DNA of 34,973 nt from an uncultured Massilimicrobiota sp. (GTDB taxonomy: Bacteria; Bacillota_I; Bacilli_A; Erysipelotrichales; Coprobacillaceae). Of this stretch, positions 1 to 8,185 are shown in pieces; positions within the stretch are counted from its first letter, which is position 1; every line of letters starts with the position of its first letter. The DNA is taken from contig CALUZM010000018.1 of assembly GCA_944325245.1 (NCBI GenBank), positions 1 through 34,973 of the forward strand, given 5' to 3'. Under the pieces are notes generated by a model that saw only the letters and a program-made list of their open reading frames with translations, did not search any database and was not told where the DNA came from. The position numbers and the translations under genes were made by a program.

Positions 1-70
1 TTACTGTTGGCTAGACTTTGTAAGGTTAGGAATTTCACCTAACTAGATAATTTGCACCGAACTGGCGCAC
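1..70 (-). mobile_element. Probable 5' end of a group II intron (partial)
   Basis: Read on the minus strand, position 70 begins GTGCGCC, the same heptamer that opens the Ll.LtrB group II intron (general 5' consensus GUGYG). It is followed by a stem-loop GTTAGG-TGAAATT-CCTAAC and then AAAGTCTAGCC, a layout I associate with domain I of bacterial group II introns. The element would run leftward off the window, so no reverse transcriptase or domain V is visible. It lies about 45 bp downstream of the anmK stop, in intergenic DNA. Identification rests on short motifs recalled from the family. No protein-coding frame explains this stretch. Confidence 0.45.
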
Positions 71-115
71 CACCTAATACTTATTATATCAATCGAACAA
101 GAAAATTACTAGAAA

Positions 116-1255
116 TTATCTTGGTTTAGGTGTGATATTTCCTAATATAACATACTCTTTTGCTCCTGTAGCACTTTTCACATTAGAAAAATGATGATGT
201 AAAGTTTCATTTCCCATAATGACAAAAGCAATGGCTTCCTTCGCATCACTTGAATAGCCCATTTCATCTTGAGTATAAACAGGAATAGGAGATAATTCTT
301 GACGAATCATATTCACTAATGTCAAGTTATGACTTCCACCTCCACCTATCACAACCCAATCTAAAGAATGATATGACAAGATATCACGTTGATAATGGTA
401 CGCTATAGATTTTGCTGTAAAACACGTCAATGTAGCAACTATATCTTCTGCCTTTTCATGCTTATAACAATACAAAAGATGTTGAACATAGTTTTCACCA
501 AAATCCTCACGACCTGTAGATTTAGGTGGCTTTTTTCGCATATAAGGATGATGCATTAACATATCAAGTAATTCATCAATAATATGTCCTTTTGCTGCAA
601 TTTTACCTTGATTATCATATTCTAAATGATAGAGCTGTCGACACGCTTCATTAATCATCATATTGCCAGGACCTGTGTCAAAGGCCTGAATCGCATCAAT
701 ATCTTGTCCTACTAACAATGTAACATTGCCAATACCACCAATATTCTGCAAAGCAATATTTTGATGAGGTTCACTATATAATAAATATTCACTATAAGGA
801 ACCAATGGTGCACCCTGTCCACCTGCTGCCATATCCATAACTCTAAAATCAGAAACAACCGTTGTATTCAATTCATATGCTAAAACTGCCGGTTCCCCTA
901 TCTGCATGGTTGAAGGTAACAAATGATTTTTAGAAAAAGGAATATGATATATTGTTTGTCCATGTGTCGCAATAAAAGAAATATCTTCTTTTGAAATATG
1001 ACATTTTTTAAGCAAAGTCTTCACTGCCTCAACAAACAAATATCCTAATTCAAAATTAAGACTGCAAATTTCGTCTACACAAGATTCTTTTTCATCACAC
1101 GCTTTTTTTATTTTCTCTTTCATATCTAAGGGCATTGGATACTCATTATATCCTATAACTTTTACTTTTGTTTCTATATGAAAACCATCAATATCTACCA
1201 AAACAGTATCAATACCATCCATCGATGTTCCAGACATAATTCCAATGGCATACAT
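116..1255 (-). CDS. anmK: Anhydro-N-acetylmuramic acid kinase AnmK
   Basis: Phosphorylates 1,6-anhydro-N-acetylmuramic acid with ring opening to give MurNAc-6-phosphate in cytoplasmic cell-wall recycling. The 379-residue product has the usual AnmK length and its hallmarks in order: MSGTSMDGID at 7-16, ATHGQT, NIGGIGNVT, the catalytic DTGPGN segment, GREDFGENY and a C-terminal VIGGGGSHN nucleotide-binding motif. I start at ATG 1255 because GAGGTGATG sits at the right distance; an upstream GTG and ATG overlap that ribosome binding site. It is last of four leftward genes (IIC, GGT-like, GH4, AnmK), but a terminator separates it from the GH4 gene, so it may have its own promoter in the AT-rich 1265-1345 gap. 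No MurQ etherase or NagZ is nearby. The family assignment is very secure. Confidence 0.96.
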   Translation of the reverse strand: MYAIGIMSGTSMDGIDTVLVDIDGFHIETKVKVIGYNEYPMPLDMKEKIKKACDEKESCVDEICSLNFELGYLFVEAVKTLLKKCHISKEDISFIATHGQTIYHIPFSKNHLLPSTMQIGEPAVLAYELNTTVVSDFRVMDMAAGGQGAPLVPYSEYLLYSEPHQNIALQNIGGIGNVTLLVGQDIDAIQAFDTGPGNMMINEACRQLYHLEYDNQGKIAAKGHIIDELLDMLMHHPYMRKKPPKSTGREDFGENYVQHLLYCYKHEKAEDIVATLTCFTAKSIAYHYQRDILSYHSLDWVVIGGGGSHNLTLVNMIRQELSPIPVYTQDEMGYSSDAKEAIAFVIMGNETLHHHFSNVKSATGAKEYVILGNITPKPR

Positions 1256-1346
1256 AATCATCACCTCAAGAAAATCATACGCTTATTAAAATATTATTTC
1301 AATATTATAATATAATTATTAAAATTTTATTTTTTGTATTATTCAT

Positions 1347-1381
1347 AAAAAACAGTAAGATTTGACTCTTACTGTTTTTTT
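1347..1381 (-). terminator. Intrinsic terminator after the GH4 gene
   Basis: The inverted repeat AAACAGTAAGA / TCTTACTGTTT has a 6-nt loop and is flanked by A-run and T-run on the two sides, so it can act in both directions. It lies just after the GH4 stop codon and before anmK. Confidence 0.85.
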
Positions 1382-1385
1382 ATAA

Positions 1386-2780
1386 TTATAATCCTTTTTC
1401 AGTTAATTCTCTTGCGACATCATCTTTAATTGTGACACCTTCTGCTTCAAGCTCAGCAATTTTTTCTGCAAATTGAGGTAAGTATTTCTTATGAGCTATT
1501 AATAATTCATCTAATACTCTCTTTGCAGTTTCACCTGATGGAATCTGTGGATTCAAAATAAATGCCTGCAATGCCATTCCATAATTTCCTGTGACTGCAG
1601 CTTCCTCTACACACCATTCCATGTTCTTCATGCATTGTAGCCATCCTCTTTCTGCTGGCTGTAATGGTCCAAAGGCAATCGCTCTTGCGCCTGTAGCTCC
1701 AATGAATGAAGAAACTTCTACTGCTGCTTCTGGTGGTAAATCTGGGACAGCTCCATTATTTCTTGTTGTCACAACAATATGTGTATTTTTATTCGCATAG
1801 ATTGATGCAATTGTTTCACAAGCAGCATCACTATAATGTGCTCCTCCACGTTTTGCTAACTGTTCTGGTTTATGATCCAATTCAGGGTTTTTATACAATT
1901 CAAACAATTCTTCTTCTGTTTGTTTTACTTGTTGTGCTCTTGTTCCAATTGTATTATATTCTTCAAGTCCATGTTTTAACATTTCTTCTTGACGATAGTA
2001 ATATCTATGATATCCACATGGAATCATTTGCATTTGATCCAACTGTTCTTTAAAGAAAGGAATATCATGAATATTAGCAGGAATTCCTGAATCTTTTCCT
2101 TCATACATCGCATCAATAATCTGTTGAGTCACTTCATTTCCATGTTCATCATAAACTTTATGCCAATGGAAGTGATTCAATCCAGCAAACTTATATGTTA
2201 ATTGATCTAATGTTTTTCCAATTGTTTCTGGTTCAGCCATCATCGCTCCCACTGGAACATTACATAATCCAATAACTTTATCCCATTTTCCATATTTCAT
2301 GACAGCTTCTGTGACCATTCCACTTGGATTTGTAAAGTTAATTAACCATGCATCCGGACATAATTCCTTCATATCTTCTACAATGCTTAAAATAACAGGA
2401 ATTGTTCTAAAAGCTTTAAAGATTCCTCCAGCCCCATTTGTTTCCTGACCTAACATACCATATGAGAAAGGAATTCTTTCATCTTTCACACGTGCATTCA
2501 ACAACCCAACTCTAAATTGTGTTGTCACAAAATCTGCACCTGGTAATGCTTCTCTACGATCCAAAGTCAAGTGAACTTTGACATCATAAGGAGATGCATC
2601 CCACATACGTTGAGCCATAGCACCAACAATTTCTAATTTTTCTTTTCCATCTTCAATATCAACTAACCAAATTTCTTTAATAGGAAGTTCTTCATATCTT
2701 TTAATAAATCCTTCCATTAATTCTGGAGTATAACTACTTCCTCCACCAATTGTAACAATCTTTACAGGTTTCTTTTCCAT
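1386..2780 (-). CDS. licH: GH4 6-phospho-beta-glucosidase (LicH/CelF type)
   Basis: NAD+- and divalent-metal-dependent glycosidase that cleaves 6-phospho-beta-glucosides delivered by a PTS, acting by oxidation and elimination rather than classical hydrolysis. The 464 residues show the N-terminal Rossmann motif (IGGGSSYTPEL, about 11-21), NFTNPSG around N151, the metal-binding Cys173 in LCNVPVG and His203 in GLNHFHW. Overall it resembles Bacillus LicH closely. An AGGAGG precedes ATG 2780. It follows the GGT-like gene by about 110 bp that hold a hairpin, and it is in the same orientation as the cellobiose-type IIC, an obvious source of phosphorylated substrate. GH4 enzymes differ in the glycone they accept, so glucoside, N-acetylglucosaminide or another beta-glycoside remain possible. 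Confidence 0.93.
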   Translation of the reverse strand: MEKKPVKIVTIGGGSSYTPELMEGFIKRYEELPIKEIWLVDIEDGKEKLEIVGAMAQRMWDASPYDVKVHLTLDRREALPGADFVTTQFRVGLLNARVKDERIPFSYGMLGQETNGAGGIFKAFRTIPVILSIVEDMKELCPDAWLINFTNPSGMVTEAVMKYGKWDKVIGLCNVPVGAMMAEPETIGKTLDQLTYKFAGLNHFHWHKVYDEHGNEVTQQIIDAMYEGKDSGIPANIHDIPFFKEQLDQMQMIPCGYHRYYYRQEEMLKHGLEEYNTIGTRAQQVKQTEEELFELYKNPELDHKPEQLAKRGGAHYSDAACETIASIYANKNTHIVVTTRNNGAVPDLPPEAAVEVSSFIGATGARAIAFGPLQPAERGWLQCMKNMEWCVEEAAVTGNYGMALQAFILNPQIPSGETAKRVLDELLIAHKKYLPQFAEKIAELEAEGVTIKDDVARELTEKGL

Positions 2781-2823
2781 AATCGGTCCTCCTTTATCTT
2801 TAATTATAAGTATAATATCAAAA

Positions 2824-2883
2824 AGCTCACTTTGCTTATTATTTTCATTTATTGAAAAGAAAAATAATCAACAAAGAAGAGCT
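2824..2883 (-). terminator. Imperfect hairpin between GGT-like and GH4 genes
   Basis: AGCTC ... GAGCT arms, extended inward by CTTTG/CAAAG and TATTATTTT/AAAATAAT, form a long imperfect hairpin. On the minus strand the closing GAGC is followed by TTTTT. It could be a partial terminator or a processing/stability element that lowers or separates GH4 expression from the upstream IIC-GGT genes. No ribonucleic-antiterminator (RAT) sequence was recognised in it. Confidence 0.5.
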
Positions 2884-2891
2884 ATAATTGT

Positions 2892-4505
2892 TTAAATTTC
2901 TGGCATTGCACATCCATCCGCTCGTGGATCACTTCCACCTAACCTCAAGCCATCTTTTCTTATTTCTATGATTTGAGACGCTCCAGAACAAGTATATGGT
3001 TCAATCACATTAAGGTCATGCCCCATAGCCTTTAATTGATTTAAAACTTCTTCACCTACCTGAGATTCAATTTTTAATTGATGAGTCACACTTCCATCTT
3101 CATGAATTGTGTGATTATCAGCCCATTTTGGTTCTTCCAATGCTGTTTGAACATCTAAACCAAAATCAATAATATTACATAATGTCTGCATATTCCATTG
3201 TGGCTGATTATCTCCACCTGGAGTATTTCCCACATAACATAATCTTCCTTGATTATCTGTGACCATATATGTATTTAATGTATGCATTGTCTTTTTACCT
3301 GGGGCTATCACATTTGGATGACCAGATGTTAAGTTAAATCCCGTTCCTGCTCTATTATTAAGCAAAATACCTGTTCCATCAACAATCTCTCCTGATCCCC
3401 AAGTTGCTGAAATGCTATGTATAAATGAAACAGCATTTCCATCCTTATCAACTGCAACCATACTTGTTGTATGAGAAAATTCATCAAACTCTAATTCTTC
3501 ATATTCATTGATGCAACGATCCATCTTAATTTTATTTGCCATCTTCTTTCCATATTCTGAAGTTAATATTTCAGAAACAGGGTTTGTGACATAATCAGGA
3601 TCTCCAAAATATTTCATTCTATCATGGAATGCAATTTTCTTTGCTTCTACCATCAAATGAATTGCTGATGCACGATCATTTTTATATTTTGACATATCAA
3701 ACTGATTCAAGATATTCATTTCTTCTAAATGGATTATTCCCTGAGAAACAGGTGGTAATTGAATAATCTGATAATCTCTATAAGGAACAGAAATCGGTTC
3801 AACATATTGACAATGATAATCTCTTAAATCTTCTAATTCAATTAATCCCCCATGTTTATGAGAATAGTTCACAATTTTTTGAGCAATTTCACCTTTATAA
3901 AAAGCATCCTTCCCTTCTTTACATAAACATTCTAAAGTTGTTGCATAATCTTTGTTGTAAAGCAGTTCTCCAATTTCATATGGATGACCATCTTTAAGAT
4001 ATATATTTGTCAAATTTTTGAATCTTTTCATTTTTTCATAATCTGTATGCATATGTCTAACTACTTTTTCAGATGCAGGTACACCATTTCGTGCCAATTC
4101 AATAGCGTCCTGACACACATTATTAAAAGTCATTGTTCCAAAATGATCTAAAGCTTCAAAATAAACATCACAAGCCCCTGGAATCGTCACCGATAGCATT
4201 CCATCTTTTGGAACATTTTTAAAACCATTTTCTTGAAAATATTGTAGGCTGGCTTTTTGTGGTGCACCTCCAGATCCATTTATTGCATATATCTTATTAG
4301 TTTTTGCTTCATAATATAATAAAAACGCATCTCCTCCTAAATTACACATATCGGGTAAAACAACATTACTTGTTAAGGCCATAGCAATAATGGCATCTAT
4401 AGCATTTCCACCATTATTCAAAACTTTTAAACCTGATGTTGATATAAGAGAATGGGCTGAAGCAACCATTCCCTTTCTTGACATAACAATTCCTCTATGT
4501 TTCAT
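2892..4505 (-). CDS. Gamma-glutamyltransferase-like Ntn hydrolase, cytoplasmic
   Basis: A GGT-family protein, normally matured by autocleavage at a Thr that becomes the N-terminal nucleophile of the small subunit. From ATG 4505 (GAGG seven bases upstream) it is 537 residues, a normal family length. Visible features are NGGNAIDA near the N-terminus, NLGGDAF, the cleavage site HTTSMVAVD (nucleophile Thr346), the GSGEIVDGTGILLNN loop and NTPGGDNQPQWNMQ. There is no signal peptide, unlike secreted GGT, so it resembles cytoplasmic YwrD-like members. The usual TTH is TTS here. It starts 13 bp after the IIC stop, so the two are surely co-transcribed. GGT-fold enzymes also include acylases and oxamate amidohydrolase; here it may hydrolyse an amide in the imported sugar conjugate. 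That role is inference. Confidence 0.88.
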   Translation of the reverse strand: MKHRGIVMSRKGMVASAHSLISTSGLKVLNNGGNAIDAIIAMALTSNVVLPDMCNLGGDAFLLYYEAKTNKIYAINGSGGAPQKASLQYFQENGFKNVPKDGMLSVTIPGACDVYFEALDHFGTMTFNNVCQDAIELARNGVPASEKVVRHMHTDYEKMKRFKNLTNIYLKDGHPYEIGELLYNKDYATTLECLCKEGKDAFYKGEIAQKIVNYSHKHGGLIELEDLRDYHCQYVEPISVPYRDYQIIQLPPVSQGIIHLEEMNILNQFDMSKYKNDRASAIHLMVEAKKIAFHDRMKYFGDPDYVTNPVSEILTSEYGKKMANKIKMDRCINEYEELEFDEFSHTTSMVAVDKDGNAVSFIHSISATWGSGEIVDGTGILLNNRAGTGFNLTSGHPNVIAPGKKTMHTLNTYMVTDNQGRLCYVGNTPGGDNQPQWNMQTLCNIIDFGLDVQTALEEPKWADNHTIHEDGSVTHQLKIESQVGEEVLNQLKAMGHDLNVIEPYTCSGASQIIEIRKDGLRLGGSDPRADGCAMPEI

Positions 4506-4518
4506 ATGTATACCTCTA

Positions 4519-5757
4519 CTATTCAGAAAGTGAGTTTTCACCATTCAAACGTTCACGTTCAATAATTTTGAAGAATGGATAATAAATCACACCTGCTAAA
4601 ATCAAACCACAAATAGACCATATCATGGCTGGAATATTACCACCAGTTGATAGATATGCACCAATAACAGGAGGCATAATCCATGGAACCTGAACAACTG
4701 GTCTACCAATAATATTAAAGAACATCAAGAAATATGTACCCGTTACTAAAACAGCATCAACCAATACAAATGGTATCATAATAATTGGATTCATTACGAT
4801 TGGTAAACCAAAAACAACCGGTTCGTTAATTTCAAAAAGACCTGCTGGTAAAGCCAAACGTCCTAAAGTTCTCAATGATTTTTCCTTTGATCTTGCCATA
4901 AGAACAACCAAAGGAAGTGTAGCTCCACATCCACCAAAGCTTACAAACCATGGAATGAAACCTAAAGCTGTAATATATGGAATAGGTTGTCCTGCAACAA
5001 AAGCCTCTGTATTAGCAACAATAAATGTTGTAAATATTGGCGTTCCTACAGCATTCAATACTGATTGACCATGAATACCAACACACCATAATAATTGAGA
5101 TACGACCATATAAACCAAAATACCAGGATAAGAATTTAAAGCAAATACAAGTGGTGAGAACAAAGAAATAATAAGTTCAGGAATATTAATTCCTAATACG
5201 CAGCGAAGAATAAATAAAATAGTTAATGATGCCATACTTGGAATTAATGCTGAGAATGATTGTGAAACAGCTGGTGGCACACCCTCAGGAAAGCGAATAA
5301 CCCAATTATGTTCAGTAAAAAGCTGTAAAACTTTTACACAGAATATAGCAACAACTAACCCTGTGAAAATTCCTTTTGATCCAAAATAATCTGTTGTCAA
5401 AGCAAATTCTGAATCAACTTGCAAAATCATAAATCCAATAAATGATATAATTCCACCCATTAATGCATCTTGATTAAATTGTTTCGCTAAATTGTATCCT
5501 ACAGAAAAAGATACAAACAAAGCAATAATTCCAATCGTCATTGCATTAGGCACATTTAACATAGCTGAATAAGGTTCAATAATTTCTAGCCATGTATCAT
5601 TTGGAAACTGCGATATGATGATAAAAATACTACCAAAAATAGTAAATGGTACCGTAGCAATCATTCCATCACGGATACCCTTTAAATAGCGGTTCGTCGC
5701 TAATTTTGCAAATACTGGAGCAATTTTGTTTTCCATCAACTCCATAATCTTATTCAT
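4519..5757 (-). CDS. PTS EIIC, cellobiose/lichenan (Lac) family
   Basis: Membrane channel subunit of a sugar phosphotransferase system, importing a beta-disaccharide while it is phosphorylated. The 412-residue protein begins like LicC/CelB (MNKIMELMENKIAP, then RDGMIATVPFTIFGS), has about ten hydrophobic segments, a GIHGQSVLNAV loop and the conserved EINEPVVFGLPIVMNP motif with its substrate-binding Glu. ATG 5757 has AAAGGAGG at good spacing; an in-frame upstream TTG-type start overlaps that site. No IIA or IIB gene lies anywhere in the window, so this IIC must borrow them. It is the first gene of the leftward operon and its promoter carries the element shared with three other units. Chitobiose- or cellobiose-like disaccharides are the likely class of substrate. 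Confidence 0.92.
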   Translation of the reverse strand: MNKIMELMENKIAPVFAKLATNRYLKGIRDGMIATVPFTIFGSIFIIISQFPNDTWLEIIEPYSAMLNVPNAMTIGIIALFVSFSVGYNLAKQFNQDALMGGIISFIGFMILQVDSEFALTTDYFGSKGIFTGLVVAIFCVKVLQLFTEHNWVIRFPEGVPPAVSQSFSALIPSMASLTILFILRCVLGINIPELIISLFSPLVFALNSYPGILVYMVVSQLLWCVGIHGQSVLNAVGTPIFTTFIVANTEAFVAGQPIPYITALGFIPWFVSFGGCGATLPLVVLMARSKEKSLRTLGRLALPAGLFEINEPVVFGLPIVMNPIIMIPFVLVDAVLVTGTYFLMFFNIIGRPVVQVPWIMPPVIGAYLSTGGNIPAMIWSICGLILAGVIYYPFFKIIERERLNGENSLSE

Positions 5758-5792
5758 ACACTTTCCTCCTTTAAATATATTTTCTTGCAACA

Positions 5793-5833
5793 ATTATAAC
5801 ATCATAATGTATTTGTGTAAAGATTATAATGTT
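5793..5833 (-). promoter_or_regulatory. PTS operon promoter with GntR-type operator
   Basis: Minus-strand promoter TTTACA (5816-5821), 17 bp, TATAAT (5793-5798). The spacer holds ACATTATGATGT (5799-5810), a near-palindrome continuing into the -10 as ATGTTATAAT. A second half-site ATTATAATGTT lies at 5823-5833 over the -35. The same element recurs at 5915-5940 and 11235-11276, so the GntR encoded at 11353 is the likely ligand-responsive repressor. Confidence 0.75.
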
Positions 5834-5909
5834 TTATTTTTTCACTTTTTTTCAGATTTTTTTAATAAAAATTGAATTTTTATTTCAATGTAATAAAATT
5901 TTGTTATTC

Positions 5910-5940
5910 TTTACTTTTAAACATTATAATGTTATAATGT
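5910..5940 (+). promoter_or_regulatory. Promoter/operator of the amidohydrolase operon
   Basis: TTTACT (5910-5915), 17 bp, TATAAT (5933-5938). The spacer carries the perfect 14-bp palindrome AACATTATAATGTT (5920-5933), and the whole reads CATTATAATGTTATAATG, as at the chr/gntR promoter. Bound repressor would cover the spacer and the -10. The predicted start near 5945 leaves a leader of about 27 nt. Confidence 0.75.
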
Positions 5941-5971
5941 TTTTAGTCGATAAAAGAAAGGAAAATCTTAT

Positions 5972-7093
5972 ATGTCAAAGTTATTAATAAAAAATGCTCA
6001 TTTTATAGATGGTAATATTTTTGATATTTACATTGAAAATAATATCATAAAAACAATAGGAACAAACTTAAATATTTCATCACAAAGAATTCCTACAATC
6101 TATTTACATGACGATGAATATATCAGTTCTGGCTGGATTGACTCTCATACTCATTGTTTTGAAAAATTTGAAATCTATGCTGACAACTGTGAAGAAATTG
6201 GCTACAGATCTGGCGTGACAACCGTCATAGATGCCGGAACTGCAGGTGCTGACAATATTGAAGAATTCTATAATCAAACAAAAAATTGTATAACACATGT
6301 CTATTCTCTTCTTAATATTTCAAAAACAGGGATATATGCTCAAAATGAATTATCTGATATGAACCATATCGATATAAAAGCTTTTCAAAATGCATATTTA
6401 CAGTATCCGAATTTTATTATAGGGGTCAAAGCAAGACTTAGTAAAAGTGTCATTGGCAGCAATGGTGATTTACCACTTTATAAAGCTATAGAAATAGCAA
6501 ATCTGACGGATCTCCCTCTCATGGTTCATATTGGAACAGCTCCTTTAGAGTTATCTAAGATATGCCAATACTTACGTCCAAAAGATATTATTACGCATAT
6601 TTATAATCCAAAAGAAAATGGTATTTGGGATGGGCAACACATTAAGCCGTGCGTATTGGAAGCTTATCAAAAAGGAATATATTTTGATTTGGGTCACGGA
6701 ACGGATAGTTTCTCATTCGACATCTTAAATTATGCTAATCAAAATCATCTGAAAGTCTATAGTATTAGCAGCGATATTTATCATCGTAATCGTAAGAATG
6801 GTCCTGTTTATGATCTAGCAACAACTATGACCAAACTTTATCATCATGGATACAGCCTAAAAGAAGTTATTGATTGCGTAACAATTCATCCTGCGAACAT
6901 GTTTCATTTACATCATATAGGAAAAATTGAAAAAGGATATCAGGCCGATTTCACAATATTTAAACTTACTAATAAAGCAAAAAAACTTATTGATTCAACC
7001 GGAAAATCAATAACCGTTTCATCTTATATTCAACCTACAGCAGTTATTATCAATAGCAAATATATTCAATTAAAGGAGAAGAACAATGGATAA
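5972..7093 (+). CDS. Amidohydrolase/deacetylase, EF_0837 family
   Basis: Metal-dependent amidohydrolase of the family found next to DgaE/DgaF homologues in Enterococcus and Aeromonas; the natural substrate is not established to my knowledge. Of 373 residues, the visible metal site is complete: HTH (His59, His61), a probable carbamylated Lys153 in GVKARLS, His186 in LMVHIG, His209 in ITHIYNP, and Asp268 in SISSDIY. A C-terminal composite beta-domain (GKIEKGYQADFTIF) is normal for the superfamily. AAAGGA precedes ATG 5972. It is the first gene of a four-gene operon and its end overlaps the next start by 8 bp. In this pathway the likely job is removal of an N-acyl group (for example acetyl) from an amino-sugar acid; lactam or lactone hydrolysis are alternatives. 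Confidence 0.9.
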   Translation: MSKLLIKNAHFIDGNIFDIYIENNIIKTIGTNLNISSQRIPTIYLHDDEYISSGWIDSHTHCFEKFEIYADNCEEIGYRSGVTTVIDAGTAGADNIEEFYNQTKNCITHVYSLLNISKTGIYAQNELSDMNHIDIKAFQNAYLQYPNFIIGVKARLSKSVIGSNGDLPLYKAIEIANLTDLPLMVHIGTAPLELSKICQYLRPKDIITHIYNPKENGIWDGQHIKPCVLEAYQKGIYFDLGHGTDSFSFDILNYANQNHLKVYSISSDIYHRNRKNGPVYDLATTMTKLYHHGYSLKEVIDCVTIHPANMFHLHHIGKIEKGYQADFTIFKLTNKAKKLIDSTGKSITVSSYIQPTAVIINSKYIQLKEKNNG

Positions 7094-8180
7094 CATTTAT
7101 GATAAATACCATATTAGTCACATAATAAACGCTTCTGGGAAAATGACAATTTTAGGCGGTTCGCGTCTTAGTGAAGAAGTCTGTGAATATATGAAATTTG
7201 GTGCAAACCATTTTTTTGAAATCAAAGATTTACTTAATAAAACAGGTGATTATCTAGCTCAATTAATCGGAGTTGAATCCGCATATATTGTAAACAGCGC
7301 CTCAGGCGCTATTGCCCAAAGTGTAGCAAGCTGTATATCCAAAGGAAATATACAAGATATACTTCATCCATATAATTTTGAAAATAAAAAAAGAGAAATT
7401 GTTATTTGTAAAGGTCATAATGTCGATTATGGAACACCTATAGAATTAACAATTAGTCTAGGTGGAGGAAAAATTATAGAAGCAGGTTATGCGAATCGTT
7501 GCACATTAGAACATGTACAATCTTGCATTAATGAAAATACCGCTGCACTCATTTATGTCAAATCCCATCATTGCGTGCAAAAAGAAATGCCTGACATTCA
7601 AAGTTTTATTCAGTTAGCCCATCAAAATCAGTTGCCAGTTATTATAGATGCAGCAGCAGAAGAAGATTTATTGAAATATTATAAAATGGATGGTGATATT
7701 ATCATTTATAGTGGAACAAAAGCTTTAGAAGGTCCTACCTCTGGATTAATCATTGGAAAAAAAGCTTTTGTAGAACAAATAAAAAAACAAAGTCTTGGAA
7801 TTGGAAGAGTTATGAAAATTGGCAAAGAAAATATTTTAGGACTTGTCCATGCAATCGAATGCTATTTACAACACCAACATTCAACTTTAGAGCAACAAAT
7901 TCAACGTTTAGAACCATTCAATAAAAAAATCAATCAAATCAACGGGCTCTCAGCACGATGTGTACAAGATGAAGCTGGTCGTTTGATTATCAGAAGTGAA
8001 ATTACTTTTTTAAATGGAAATGCTTTAGAAATTGTTCAAAAACTAAAAGAAGGAAAAACCAAAATATATACTCGTGATTACCATGCCAATGAAGGAAAAA
8101 TAGAAATTGATATTAGAGATGTTACTGATCATGAATTAGACATAATTTATGAAAAAATAGCAACAATAATGAAAGGATAA
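7086..8180 (+). CDS. dgaE: DgaE-type PLP enzyme (SelA-related ammonia-lyase)
   Basis: PLP-dependent enzyme of the SelA-like family whose characterised member, Salmonella DgaE, converts D-glucosaminate-6-phosphate to 2-keto-3-deoxygluconate-6-phosphate plus ammonia. The 364 residues include a VNSASGAI phosphate/substrate loop (70-77), Asp188 in IIDAAAEEDL for the PLP ring nitrogen, and the Schiff-base Lys212 in YSGTKALEGPTSG. AAGGAG lies just before ATG 7086, inside the end of the upstream gene, so translation is coupled. The next gene encodes the partner aldolase, as in Salmonella. A true selenocysteine synthase would be longer and sit with selB, so that reading is rejected. The exact amino-sugar acid and its phosphorylation state are inferred. 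Confidence 0.88.
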   Translation: MDNIYDKYHISHIINASGKMTILGGSRLSEEVCEYMKFGANHFFEIKDLLNKTGDYLAQLIGVESAYIVNSASGAIAQSVASCISKGNIQDILHPYNFENKKREIVICKGHNVDYGTPIELTISLGGGKIIEAGYANRCTLEHVQSCINENTAALIYVKSHHCVQKEMPDIQSFIQLAHQNQLPVIIDAAAEEDLLKYYKMDGDIIIYSGTKALEGPTSGLIIGKKAFVEQIKKQSLGIGRVMKIGKENILGLVHAIECYLQHQHSTLEQQIQRLEPFNKKINQINGLSARCVQDEAGRLIIRSEITFLNGNALEIVQKLKEGKTKIYTRDYHANEGKIEIDIRDVTDHELDIIYEKIATIMKG

Positions 8181-8185
8181 TGATT

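Noticed and set aside
1591-2053. Open frames on the plus strand across the GH4 gene
   Set aside because: They are antisense shadows of the GH4 gene: low-complexity Leu/Tyr/His-rich products, no ribosome binding site, no family resemblance.
7086-8180. SelA-like gene as selenocysteine synthase
   Set aside because: Length and the neighbouring DgaF-type aldolase fit the DgaE branch; no selB or tRNA-Sec is nearby.
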